Of a stretch of 64,000 nt of DNA, positions 57,501 through 64,000 are shown one piece after another (positions within the stretch are counted from its first letter, which is position 1; the number at the start of each line of letters is the position of its first letter). The notes below the pieces were generated by a model. That model saw nothing but the letters and a program-made list of their open reading frames with translations. It did not search any database and was not told the DNA's origin. The position numbers and the translations under genes were made by a program. Source of the DNA: Marinobacter sp. F4216 (lineage in GTDB: Bacteria > Pseudomonadota > Gammaproteobacteria > Pseudomonadales > Oleiphilaceae); contig NZ_JAIOUO010000003.1 of the NCBI RefSeq assembly GCF_019931195.1, positions 62,001 to 126,000 of the forward strand, given 5' to 3'.

Positions 57501-58073
57501 CAGAGCGGGCAGATCGAAACCATTGGCTTCACTTTGTACATGCAGCTACTGGACGAGGCCGTCAAAGCCATCAGGGAGGGACGCACCCCGAACGCTGACC
57601 TGCCCCTGAGCCACGGCACGGAAATGAACCTGCGCATACCGGCCGTGATCCCGGAGGACTACCTGCCAGACGTTCACAACCGGCTGATGCTGTACAAGCG
57701 TATCGCCAGCGTGGACAGCCGGGATGACTTGAAAGAACTGCAGGTTGAGATGATTGATCGCTTTGGCCTGCTGCCCGATCCCGCGAAAAACCTGATCCGC
57801 CAGACCGAGTTGAGACTGCTCGCAGAGAGCCTGGGTATCGTGCAGGTGGATGCCGGTCGCGAGTGGGTGCGCTTCGAGTTTGGCCCCTCCACCCCCGTGG
57901 ATCCGCTGGTTCTGGTCGAGAAAGTACAGTCAGCATCCGACCAGTTCCGACTCGAAGGCGCCAACAGCTTCCGTTTTCGGCTGAAGGACACATCCACCAG
58001 TGGTAAACTCGACAGCATTTCCAAGATGCTGGGCGAGCTGACCCCTGAAAAAGCGAAGGAAGCCGCCTCCTAG
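54558..58073 (+). CDS. mfd: Transcription-repair coupling factor
   Basis: About 1171 residues from the ATG at 54558 (AAGGAA 5 nt upstream; the frame also opens at 54540). Removes RNA polymerase stalled at DNA damage and recruits UvrA. Order of parts: UvrB-homology domain (about 1-350), RNA-polymerase-interaction domain with GAPVVHIDHGVGRYKGLETI, then the RecG-like translocase with Walker A VCGDVGFGKTEVAMRAAF, DEEH box IIDEEHRFGVQQKEK, TATPIPRTLNMA, and LRGRVGRSHHQAYAYLL. C-terminal TRCF domain reads MNLRIPAVIPEDYLPD. Complete and intact. Confidence 0.97.
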   Translation: MPRPPHSLIAPEAPQKAADHRTWGQLHGSSDALAICESARAHKGLTLVITRSTDEAIRLEQAMRFFLGLSTSDESETLTPDGLELLSLPDWETLPYDLFSPHQDITSRRIRTLHRLPSTRHGVLVVPARTLMHRLAPVDYLQGNTLLLEVGQSLDIDAWRMQLEAAGYRHSENVYEHGEYAVRGAILDIYPMGSNLPYRIDLFDDEIETLRTFDPETQRSIDRIERIELLPAYEFPWHKDARSGFRNRWFEYFPDADKDAPIYKDVTQAITSPGIEYYLPLFFDHTATLFDYLPGNTLVFTADGLNDAVSLFDAETRARHEDRRHDRLRPILPPTELFLQQDELFGHLKNFPRVTTTTEAAEGAGAENCPTTSLPDVAMDGRAADPSGRLKRFLNEFTGRVLICAESSGRREALIENLGDHQLKLATQDSWQSFLNDRDSTLGITIAPMEQGLVLPEEHIALITETALFGERVLQRRRREKPTQTDDAGYRDLSELRIGAPVVHIDHGVGRYKGLETITVESESNEFLTLEYAGGSKLYVPVSSLHLISRYAGTDEEHAPLHKLGTERWSNAKQKALEKIRDTAAELLDVYARREARKGFSFEDPKEAYRAFAAGFPFEETPDQEVAIASVIEDMTGERPMDRLVCGDVGFGKTEVAMRAAFIASHSGKQVAVLVPTTLLAQQHYESFRDRFSDTAVNVELLSRFRSSGQTSKALTAIEEGKADIVIGTHKLLQGDIKFKNLGLVIIDEEHRFGVQQKEKLKALRAEVDMLTLTATPIPRTLNMAMGHLRDLSIIATPPARRLSVKTFVRQRDDAMVKEAILREILRGGQVYFLHNDVATIEKTAEDLRRLIPEARVGVAHGQMRERELEQIMSDFYHKRFNVLVCTTIIETGIDIPSANTIIIERADKFGLAQLHQLRGRVGRSHHQAYAYLLTPPPRSITSDAKKRLDAISESQDLGAGFMLATHDLEIRGAGELLGEEQSGQIETIGFTLYMQLLDEAVKAIREGRTPNADLPLSHGTEMNLRIPAVIPEDYLPDVHNRLMLYKRIASVDSRDDLKELQVEMIDRFGLLPDPAKNLIRQTELRLLAESLGIVQVDAGREWVRFEFGPSTPVDPLVLVEKVQSASDQFRLEGANSFRFRLKDTSTSGKLDSISKMLGELTPEKAKEAAS

Positions 58074-58086
58074 ATAACCGATTCAA

Positions 58087-58965
58087 ATGTGGAGTACCCC
58101 CTTGCAAATTGACGGTCTCTCATCGCGCCGCGCTCAGGCACGGGCACTGTTCGCAGGCCTGCTGTTGTCATTGCCACTCGCAGGGCAGTCCCAGGAAACC
58201 ATCCCGGTGACGGACGCGGGGCAAGGCATACCGGATGATTATTACCGGGCCGAGCTGGTCATCCTCGAACGCCGCATTGAACCTGCGGCGGTCAATGAGT
58301 TCATGAGCACCCAGACGGTGGAACCCACACCGGAAACGGAATCCACCCTGCAGGCCATCGCCCAGGACGGTACCGTGGAAACCACCCTGGAACTCGCCCC
58401 CACCTCAGAGCTTTCACTGAACAGTGCCGCCCAACGCCTGGTGAACAGCGGGCGATACCGGGTACTGGTGAATGCAGGCTGGTACCAGGCATTCCCACCA
58501 GATTATGAGGGCGAACCGCTGAAGGTTGCCGTTGGGGACTGGCTGGAGCGCGCAGGCATCCGGGAAATCGAGGGCACCATCACCATCGACCGCCAGCGTT
58601 ACCTGCACGTCGATGTGCATCTGAATCATTGGCAATACGATGAATCTGCCACAACGCCAGACATGACAGCTCTTTCCACAGGGGAAGCTGGTGTGAGCTC
58701 AGGTGAAACCGCGATGGCGTCCGAAGAAGCGCCGGCTGCGGCCAACGCAAACGCGGCTATCGGCACGGGCGCTCAGGGTGAGGCCGAGGACGGAATTCAG
58801 ATGACTGAACAGGGCAACATCCAGCCCGGTTTTACCGGAGCCCCCCTGGAACTGCTGACCTGGATTCGGGAAACCCGCCGCATGCGCAGCGAGGAAATCC
58901 ATTTCCTGGACTCCCCCACCATCGGCGTTCTGGTGTTCTTCAAGAAGATTGAGGCAACGGAGTAA
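58087..58965 (+). CDS. csiV: CsiV-family periplasmic peptidoglycan-binding protein
   Basis: 292 residues with a signal-peptide-like N-terminus (ALFAGLLLSLPLAGQSQ, about 20-36). The body begins YYRAELVILER and ends LLTWIRETRRMRSEEIHFLDSPTIGVLVFF, the pattern of the CsiV family. CsiV in Vibrio cholerae binds peptidoglycan and helps activate LpoA-dependent PBP1a. An alanine/glutamate/glycine-rich low-complexity linker lies at about 190-240. It follows mfd by 13 bases, as in related gammaproteobacteria. It overlaps the convergent phosphorylase gene by 26 bases. Confidence 0.85.
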   Translation: MWSTPLQIDGLSSRRAQARALFAGLLLSLPLAGQSQETIPVTDAGQGIPDDYYRAELVILERRIEPAAVNEFMSTQTVEPTPETESTLQAIAQDGTVETTLELAPTSELSLNSAAQRLVNSGRYRVLVNAGWYQAFPPDYEGEPLKVAVGDWLERAGIREIEGTITIDRQRYLHVDVHLNHWQYDESATTPDMTALSTGEAGVSSGETAMASEEAPAAANANAAIGTGAQGEAEDGIQMTEQGNIQPGFTGAPLELLTWIRETRRMRSEEIHFLDSPTIGVLVFFKKIEATE

Positions 58966-59728
58966 GTGCTCCCAGCCCGGCCATCGACTGCTCCAGCATG
59001 AGCTTCACATCGCTCATGCCGGTGTCGATGGCCGCTTTGATCTCTTCCATGGTAATGATGTGATCTGACTTCCCAGCCGCCCAGTTCACCACCAGCCCCA
59101 GGCAGACATACCGCATACCCAGTTCGGCCGCCAGCACAGCCTCCGGCATCCCGGTCATACCCACAATGTCACAGCCATCCCGCTCCATCCGGCGGATTTC
59201 CGCGGCCGTTTCCAGCCTGGGCCCCTGCGTTGCGCCATACACACCAAAATCGGAGCACTGGATCCCCTGCCCTGCCGCAGCGTCAAGCAATACTTTTCGG
59301 GCGTCCGAGTCATAGGGGAAGGTGAAATCAATGTGGGTGACCGCGTCGAGCTCGCCCTCAAAAAAAGTGCTGGCCCGGCCCCAGGTGTAATCGATTAGCT
59401 GGTCGGGCACGACCACGTGAGCCGGCCCCATGTCCGAATGAATCCCGCCCACGGCGTTGACACCCACAACCGTTCGAACACCGGCGTCGAACAGCGCCTG
59501 CAGGTTGGCACGATAATTCACCTGGTGCGGCGGAATTCGGTGCGGGTTGCCATGACGGGCCAGGAACACCACCGGCAGGTCTCCCAGGCTCCCTTCCACC
59601 AGAGGAGCCGAAGGCTCTCCCCACGGAGTGCTCACGGCTTGTTCGCCGGTAATTTCCAGCCCGCTAAGCGTGGTTAAACCGGTACCACCAATAATGCCCA
59701 CTGGCCGGCTATCTGGCTGCGCCTTCAT
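58940..59728 (-). CDS. S-methyl-5'-thioinosine phosphorylase
   Basis: 262 residues of the MTAP/PNP class. Phosphorolysis of methylthioinosine (or methylthioadenosine) releases methylthioribose-1-phosphate. Motifs: GIIGGTGLTTLSGLEI, FLARHGNPHRIPPHQVNYRAN, AVGGIHSDMGPAHVVVPDQLIDYTWGR, and IVGMTGMPEAVLAAELGMRYVCLGLVVNWAAG. The locus next to csiV and psrA matches P. aeruginosa PA3004, shown to prefer methylthioinosine, so that specificity is the best guess. Confidence 0.85.
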   Translation of the reverse strand: MKAQPDSRPVGIIGGTGLTTLSGLEITGEQAVSTPWGEPSAPLVEGSLGDLPVVFLARHGNPHRIPPHQVNYRANLQALFDAGVRTVVGVNAVGGIHSDMGPAHVVVPDQLIDYTWGRASTFFEGELDAVTHIDFTFPYDSDARKVLLDAAAGQGIQCSDFGVYGATQGPRLETAAEIRRMERDGCDIVGMTGMPEAVLAAELGMRYVCLGLVVNWAAGKSDHIITMEEIKAAIDTGMSDVKLMLEQSMAGLGALTPLPQSS

Positions 59729-59745
59729 GGGATTCCTCGTATGGT

Positions 59746-60936
59746 TCAGGATTGACTGGCGGGCTCCCGTGATTCGGACTCCGTCGCCTGTGCCTGCCGC
59801 CCTTCAGCCTTGCCTTCTTGCGCCTGCTCCTGAGCGAGGCGAACGCCATCCGGCAAATGAAGCGTCCGGGTCGGGAACGCCACCTCGGCACCGTAGCCCT
59901 CGATAATGCCACTGATCTTCAGCAACACATCCTGTTTGATCTCATGGAAATGCACCCAGTCCGTCGTTTTGGTAAAGGTGTAGACCATGATATCCAGGGA
60001 GGAGGCATTGAATGCCACGAAGTTCACGATAAGAGTCTGGTTGGTGTCGATTTCCTCATGACCCTGCAGCATGGACTTGATATCCGACACGATCTGATCC
60101 ATCTGGTTCACATCCGCATAGCGGATACCAATGGTTTCGCTGATGCGCCGGTTGGTCATGCGCGACGGGTTCTCGACCGCAATTGTGGTGAACGCCGCGT
60201 TGGGAACGTAGAGAGGGCGCTTATCAAAGGTGCGAATGGTGGTAATCCGCCAACCGATGTGTTCCACCACACCTTCGATACTGCGATCCGGTGAACGCAC
60301 CCAGTCGCCAACCTTGAAGGGGCGGTCGAAATGGATGATGACACCACCAAAGAAGTTCGCCAGCAGATCCTTGGCGGCAAAGCCTACAGCCACACCACCA
60401 ACACCACCAAAAGCAAGCACCCCGGAAATGCTGTACCCCAGCGACTGCATGGCAATCAATACGACGGTGATGATCACCGCTGCCCGGGCCAGCTTGCTGA
60501 CGGCGTTTACCGTAGTGTAATCCATGGGCCGCTTCATCTTTACCGGGGACACCAGGATACTTTCACCCTGCCGGATTAGTCGAAGCAGGAACCAGCCCAG
60601 CAACCAGATGAAACCGACTTCCAGGATGGTTTGGTTGACCTTGAAAATCTCCGCTTCAGAGTGGCGATAGGCCACCTCGGCTGCCCAGTAGACACCCTGC
60701 AGCCAGACAAAAGCGACCACCGGTTTGCGCACCGCATGCAGCAACGCATCGTCCCAGTGGTTCTTGGTATTGCTGAACTTGCGCTCGAGAAACCCAATGA
60801 TCCGGCTTGCCAGGAACGCAACCGTGGCGGTGCCGACCACCAGGGCAAACACGACCAGCGCCACGCGCCAACTCTGGGACAGCAGACCAAAACTGGCAAT
60901 CCAGTTATCAACGGTGGAATGTGCCTTTTCGAACAT
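59746..60936 (-). CDS. MscS-family mechanosensitive channel
   Basis: 396 residues from the ATG at 60936 (AGAGGGA 7 nt upstream); a longer frame upstream is basic and unlike protein. About four transmembrane helices, then the pore helix and MscS signature SISGVLAFGGVGGVAVGFAAKDLLANFFGG, followed by the beta domain (VGDWVRSPDRSIEGVVEHIG) and a C-terminal alpha/beta vestibule. It ends in a Q/E/A-rich tail. Opens under membrane tension to release osmolytes. Four bases after a plausible L,D-transpeptidase stop region gap of 23 bases, so probably co-transcribed with it. Confidence 0.9.
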   Translation of the reverse strand: MFEKAHSTVDNWIASFGLLSQSWRVALVVFALVVGTATVAFLASRIIGFLERKFSNTKNHWDDALLHAVRKPVVAFVWLQGVYWAAEVAYRHSEAEIFKVNQTILEVGFIWLLGWFLLRLIRQGESILVSPVKMKRPMDYTTVNAVSKLARAAVIITVVLIAMQSLGYSISGVLAFGGVGGVAVGFAAKDLLANFFGGVIIHFDRPFKVGDWVRSPDRSIEGVVEHIGWRITTIRTFDKRPLYVPNAAFTTIAVENPSRMTNRRISETIGIRYADVNQMDQIVSDIKSMLQGHEEIDTNQTLIVNFVAFNASSLDIMVYTFTKTTDWVHFHEIKQDVLLKISGIIEGYGAEVAFPTRTLHLPDGVRLAQEQAQEGKAEGRQAQATESESREPASQS

Positions 60937-60959
60937 CGAATCCCTCTGAACAACCTGGT

Positions 60960-61457
60960 TTATTGAATGATCACCGGTGTGCCCGCCTCGACCCGCTCGA
61001 ACAGGTCGATCACATCGGCATTGCGCATGCGCACGCAGCCATGGGACATGGGAATGCCCATGGGCTCGGTGTCTGGTGTGCCGTGAATGTATATGAAGCG
61101 GCGGAAAGTATCGACCCCGGCCCCCCGGTTTCGGCCGGATTCCAGGCCGCAAAGCCACAGAATGCGACTGAGTATCCAATCCCGCTCCGGGTGGTTGCTG
61201 GCCAGTTCGTCACTGTAGATTTCACCGGTTGGCCGGCGCCCGCGGAACACGGTGCCCAATGGCTGGTCGGCGCCAATCATTGCACGCACGTAGTGCTCGC
61301 CCTGCGGCGTACGGCCACTGCCGTCTTGCTCACCAACCCCGTTCAGGCCAGTGGAAACCGGGTATTCGGCCACCACACCACCGTCCGGCCCCGTCAGGGT
61401 CAGCGATTGGCGTGCGATACTGATGTTGATCTGGAGGGGGATGGAGGTATCACTCAA
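60960..61457 (-). CDS. L,D-transpeptidase (YkuD domain) without signal peptide
   Basis: 165 residues. YkuD catalytic motif IPMSHGCVRMRNADVIDLF with C141 and H139 is present, with IHGTPDTEPMG just before it. Family enzymes make 3-3 crosslinks or attach lipoproteins to peptidoglycan. The only visible start is TTG at 61457; the frame remains open for about 25 codons upstream without ATG or GTG, so the N-terminus is uncertain. No signal peptide can be recognised, which would be odd for a periplasmic enzyme; small proteobacterial ErfK-like proteins of this sort also lack one. Confidence 0.8.
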   Translation of the reverse strand: MSDTSIPLQINISIARQSLTLTGPDGGVVAEYPVSTGLNGVGEQDGSGRTPQGEHYVRAMIGADQPLGTVFRGRRPTGEIYSDELASNHPERDWILSRILWLCGLESGRNRGAGVDTFRRFIYIHGTPDTEPMGIPMSHGCVRMRNADVIDLFERVEAGTPVIIQ

Positions 61458-61517
61458 ACCGGTCTGGCTCCCAACTGGCGGATGTATCCAGAGGAAGCCT
61501 AACCGAGAGGTGGGAAA

Positions 61518-62195
61518 TCAGGCAACCGAGACCTTTTCCGATTGCGGGGGAACCAGCATGGCATCTTCCGCCTGCATACCCGCGGCAAGGAACGGTACCA
61601 GGCGGCTGGCGATCTCCTGTACCGTGGTTTCTACCCCCAGTTTGTTCTGCAGGATATCCCGGAGTGCATCGCTGCTGGACATGGTGAAGGCGGTTGCGCC
61701 CAGCATGAACTGGATGCGCCAGTAACGATCTACAGCAGACAGCTGCGGCGTTGCTTCCTTGAGCAGACGCATGAACCGGCCAAAGGGCTCGCTGTATTCC
61801 TGCTCGAGGAATTTGCGGAGATGGCCCTGGGACTGGGTATAGGCCAGGCCAAGCAAACGCATAAAGATGGAAATGCCCTTCTCGTTGCGCTGGGGCATGC
61901 GCACTGCGCTTTCGGTCAACGCCCAGAGTGTCTGATTGAGGGTTGGCGGCTTGCCTTCGCAACGGGCCTCGAGCGCATCAAATGCTGTTTCGAGGGTTGC
62001 GGAAAAAGGCGTCAGAAAGCGGGCGAACACGGCGTGGATCAGCGCATTCTTCGAACCAAAGTGATAATTGACCGCGGCCAGATTTACATTGGCCTTGCTG
62101 GTAATCATGCGCAGAGAGGTTTCCGAAAAGCCCCGCTCAGCGAACAGCTCCTCCGCTGCGTCCAGTATTTTATCTACAGTGTCTGACTGCGCCAT
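61518..62195 (-). CDS. psrA: TetR-family fatty-acid-responsive regulator PsrA
   Basis: 225 residues. The N-terminal HTH reads DTVDKILDAAEELFAERG, ITSKANVNLAAVNYHFGSKNALI, and the ligand domain contains SIFMRLLGLAYTQSQGHLRK, very close to P. aeruginosa PsrA. PsrA represses beta-oxidation genes and its own gene, and is released by long-chain fatty acids; it also activates rpoS in Pseudomonas. A double PsrA-type operator lies just upstream at 62215-62241. The neighbourhood (mfd, csiV, phosphorylase, psrA) is shared with Pseudomonas. Confidence 0.93.
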   Translation of the reverse strand: MAQSDTVDKILDAAEELFAERGFSETSLRMITSKANVNLAAVNYHFGSKNALIHAVFARFLTPFSATLETAFDALEARCEGKPPTLNQTLWALTESAVRMPQRNEKGISIFMRLLGLAYTQSQGHLRKFLEQEYSEPFGRFMRLLKEATPQLSAVDRYWRIQFMLGATAFTMSSSDALRDILQNKLGVETTVQEIASRLVPFLAAGMQAEDAMLVPPQSEKVSVA

Positions 62196-62214
62196 TTTAT
62201 TGTCGAACCTCTAG

Positions 62215-62241
62215 CAAACGTCTGTTTGAAACATACGTTTG
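62215..62241. promoter_or_regulatory. Double PsrA operator in the psrA promoter
   Basis: Two overlapping copies of the (C/G)AAAC-N4-GTTTG motif, CAAACGTCTGTTTG and GAAACATACGTTTG, form one near-perfect 27-base palindrome starting 20 bases upstream of psrA. This is the known PsrA motif and predicts autoregulation. Confidence 0.85.
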
Positions 62242-62506
62242 ACGCCGTTTTATGTCAAGTTCGTGTCTCTGGCTCTGCAGCGACCTCCGGCCAGCCACGG
62301 TCAATGGCGGTCTGATCACCTCTGAAAAATACCTTATTGCCCACGGCTGCAGGCCTTTTCTGCCTCCAACATATACATAAGGTATAGACGAACATGCTTA
62401 CGACGGCTCAGAAAGTGGGGCAACCGGCGCCTTGGCAAGCAAAGCCCGGATCGCTATTCTGTGCCTCCCCCAGCAAACCACGCAGGAATCCCAGGAGGCA
62501 CTTGTT

Positions 62507-63127
62507 ATGTTCACAGGCATTGTTCAGGGCATCGCAACCATTGAGAACGTAACCGAAGCGCCCGGGCTCAGCACGTTTGCTATTCGCCTTCCTGACGACA
62601 AAGTCGATGGTGTGGCAATTGGCGCCTCGGTGGCCATCAACGGCACCTGCCTGACGGTGACCCGACAGGAAAACGAGACCCTCTACTTCGATGCCATGCA
62701 GGAAACCCTGCGCCTGACCACCCTGGGCGATCTCAGCGCCGGCGACGCGGTTAATTTTGAGCGGGCCGCCCGAATCGGTGATGAAATCGGCGGTCACCTG
62801 CTGTCAGGACATGTTCACACCACCGCTGACATCGTCGAAATTGTACGAACGGAAAACAACGTGACCATCTGGTTTGAAGTGCCACAGGAATGGACTCGCT
62901 ACATTTTCCCAAAGGGTTACATTGCCATCAACGGTGCCAGCCTGACCATCGGTGAGGTGCGCGATAACCGTTTCAATGTCTACCTGATTCCCGAAACCCT
63001 GCGGGCAACCACGTTTGGCACGGTCAGCCAGGGCAACCGGGTGAACATCGAGATCGACAGTCAGACCCAGACCATTGTGGATACCCTGGCGCGCATGGGC
63101 TACGACCGCCCCGCTCCCACCCTGTAG
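62507..63127 (+). CDS. ribE: Riboflavin synthase, alpha subunit
   Basis: 206 residues from the ATG at 62507 with AGGAGG about 9 nt upstream. It converts two 6,7-dimethyl-8-ribityllumazine molecules into riboflavin. Two lumazine-binding repeats are visible: MFTGIVQGIATIENV with NGTCLTV, and GHLLSGHVHTTADIV with NGASLTIGEV. It stands outside any rib operon and no FMN riboswitch is seen upstream, so flavin-dependent control is not apparent. Some proteobacteria carry a second copy in the rib cluster, which this window cannot show. Confidence 0.93.
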   Translation: MFTGIVQGIATIENVTEAPGLSTFAIRLPDDKVDGVAIGASVAINGTCLTVTRQENETLYFDAMQETLRLTTLGDLSAGDAVNFERAARIGDEIGGHLLSGHVHTTADIVEIVRTENNVTIWFEVPQEWTRYIFPKGYIAINGASLTIGEVRDNRFNVYLIPETLRATTFGTVSQGNRVNIEIDSQTQTIVDTLARMGYDRPAPTL

Positions 63128-63130
63128 GCA

Positions 63131-64000
63131 CTACCGGAAGGCCGCCTCAAGCACCACAAACTTGGGGTTCGCATCCAGTTGGCGAACCACCGGGAAGAAC
63201 GTACGCAGGCTGCGGTGATACCCCAGATGACGATTGCCCACCATCAGCAACCGTCCGGTTGGCGATAAATGCTTTTTGGCCTGCGCGAACAGCCGCAGGG
63301 CAATGTGATCACCCACGACGCCACCTTCGTGGAACGGCGGGTTCAACAGAATCCGCTCGAATTGGCCGGCGCCAGCATCAATGCCATCGGCATGAAGGCA
63401 TTGAACGCGTGCCGACGGAAACGCCTCTGAGAGATTGCGCTGCGCGCTGGCCACCGCCTGACTGGAGACATCGCTGAAGGTCAGCTCCAGATCCTCCCGC
63501 TCCGTCAGCGCCGCCAGGCCAACCACCCCGTTACCGCAGGCAAGGTCAAGCACGCGGTCGCCCGCTGAGAGCACCGAGACCGATTCTCGAACATGAGGAA
63601 GAAAAAGGCGGGTTCCGATATCGAGTTTCTCCCGCGCAAACACCGCCGGAAGGGCCTGAACAGTGAGCTCGCTCTGATCCAGCGCATACCCTTTCCAGGC
63701 CCCGCTCCAATCCGCCAGACTGGCCGTTCCCGGCCGACATACAATCACTCGCGCTTTCTTGCGGGCCGGGCACACCTCTTCGGTTTGAACCGCCTGGGCA
63801 AAGACATCCACGCTGCGGTCCGGCAAGTGCTTGATCATGCCGCCCGCCAGCAGCAGGCCGTCATCCGCCAAAACACCATTCACCCAGCGCAGAAGCCACG
63901 CCAGGTAATCGCTGTGTCTCGGGATACGAAGCACAATCGCATGGTAGGGGCCTTCTGGTGGATTCAGCCAGCTTCGAACCGCGACCGGTGGCGGTAGCTC
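63131..64000 (-). CDS. rlmG: 23S rRNA (guanine-N2)-methyltransferase RlmG-like (partial, start outside window)
   Basis: The frame remains open to the window edge (WLNPPEGPYHAIVLRIPRH before the first internal GTG at 63934), so the true start lies beyond 64000. Two-domain RsmC/RlmG plan: an N-terminal methyltransferase-like domain and a catalytic C-terminal domain with VLDLACGNGVVGLAAL and the base-binding NPPFHEGG. The segment LLMVGNRHLGYHRSLRTFF and the end NPKFVVLEAAFR resemble RlmG (m2G1835) more than RsmC. 4 bases separate it from the convergent riboflavin synthase stop. Confidence 0.88.
   Translation of the reverse strand, partial: ELPPPVAVRSWLNPPEGPYHAIVLRIPRHSDYLAWLLRWVNGVLADDGLLLAGGMIKHLPDRSVDVFAQAVQTEEVCPARKKARVIVCRPGTASLADWSGAWKGYALDQSELTVQALPAVFAREKLDIGTRLFLPHVRESVSVLSAGDRVLDLACGNGVVGLAALTEREDLELTFSDVSSQAVASAQRNLSEAFPSARVQCLHADGIDAGAGQFERILLNPPFHEGGVVGDHIALRLFAQAKKHLSPTGRLLMVGNRHLGYHRSLRTFFPVVRQLDANPKFVVLEAAFR

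Noticed and set aside
60937-61179. Upstream extension of the MscS channel by 81 codons
   Set aside because: The extension is histidine/arginine-rich, overlaps the transpeptidase gene and lacks a ribosome site, whereas the ATG at 60936 has AGAGGGA.
62196-62506. FMN riboswitch before riboflavin synthase
   Set aside because: The conserved RFN core (AGGGGCAGGGTG-like and partner helices) is not present; only the psrA operator and a ribosome site are seen.

Overview
The window looks like a chromosomal segment of a marine gammaproteobacterium close to Pseudomonas, most likely Marinobacter or a relative (inference). It carries a complete Na+-translocating NADH:quinone reductase operon with its maturation genes. 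The right-hand order nqr / gap / mfd / csiV / thioinosine phosphorylase / psrA resembles the Pseudomonas aeruginosa chromosome. No rRNA, tRNA, CRISPR array, insertion sequence or integrase gene was found.

Layout. 1-7.6 kb: the end of a periplasmic-type glycerophosphodiesterase gene, OsmC and YdcF-like genes, a large SARP/ATPase regulator with a DUF4242 gene, then a DsrE-like protein and a cysteine desulfurase. 7.7-10.9 kb: a polyhydroxybutyrate operon (phaB, phasin, phaC) behind an FNR/Anr-type palindrome. 10.9-23.4 kb: regulators and hydrolases, including a secreted lipase with its foldase, an SDS-type alkylsulfatase, a decayed alpha/beta hydrolase and a secreted LVIVD-repeat protein with a PA domain. 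23.4-24.5 kb: a ParD-like/zeta-toxin pair with three 10-bp operator-like repeats. 24.5-29.6 kb: an MksBEF-type condensin operon, all joints overlapping by 8 bp, including a joint with the truncated tail of a lost fourth gene. 29.7-31.1 kb: an old-yellow-enzyme oxidoreductase.

31.1-39.2 kb is a defence island ending at dusA, a known integration hotspot. It holds a DUF3427 remnant, a Dcm-type CCWGG cytosine methyltransferase behind a LexA-like box, and one reading frame that joins a Vsr mismatch endonuclease to an EcoRII-type restriction endonuclease. Convergent to these is a five-gene operon with a GHKL (MutL/MORC-like) ATPase, a DUF6339-like protein, a small conserved protein and two uncharacterised proteins, behind a palindromic operator. 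Methylation, repair of the deamination product and restriction of the same site are thus combined next to a GHKL module. This is the best candidate for an unusual system here.

39.2-64 kb is housekeeping: dusA, transaldolase, TerB-like, DAHP synthase, a cytoplasmic glycerophosphodiesterase, soluble transhydrogenase, nqrM-apbE-nqrFEDCBA, gap, mfd, csiV, S-methylthioinosine phosphorylase, an MscS channel, an L,D-transpeptidase, psrA with its own operator, riboflavin synthase, and an rlmG gene cut by the window end.
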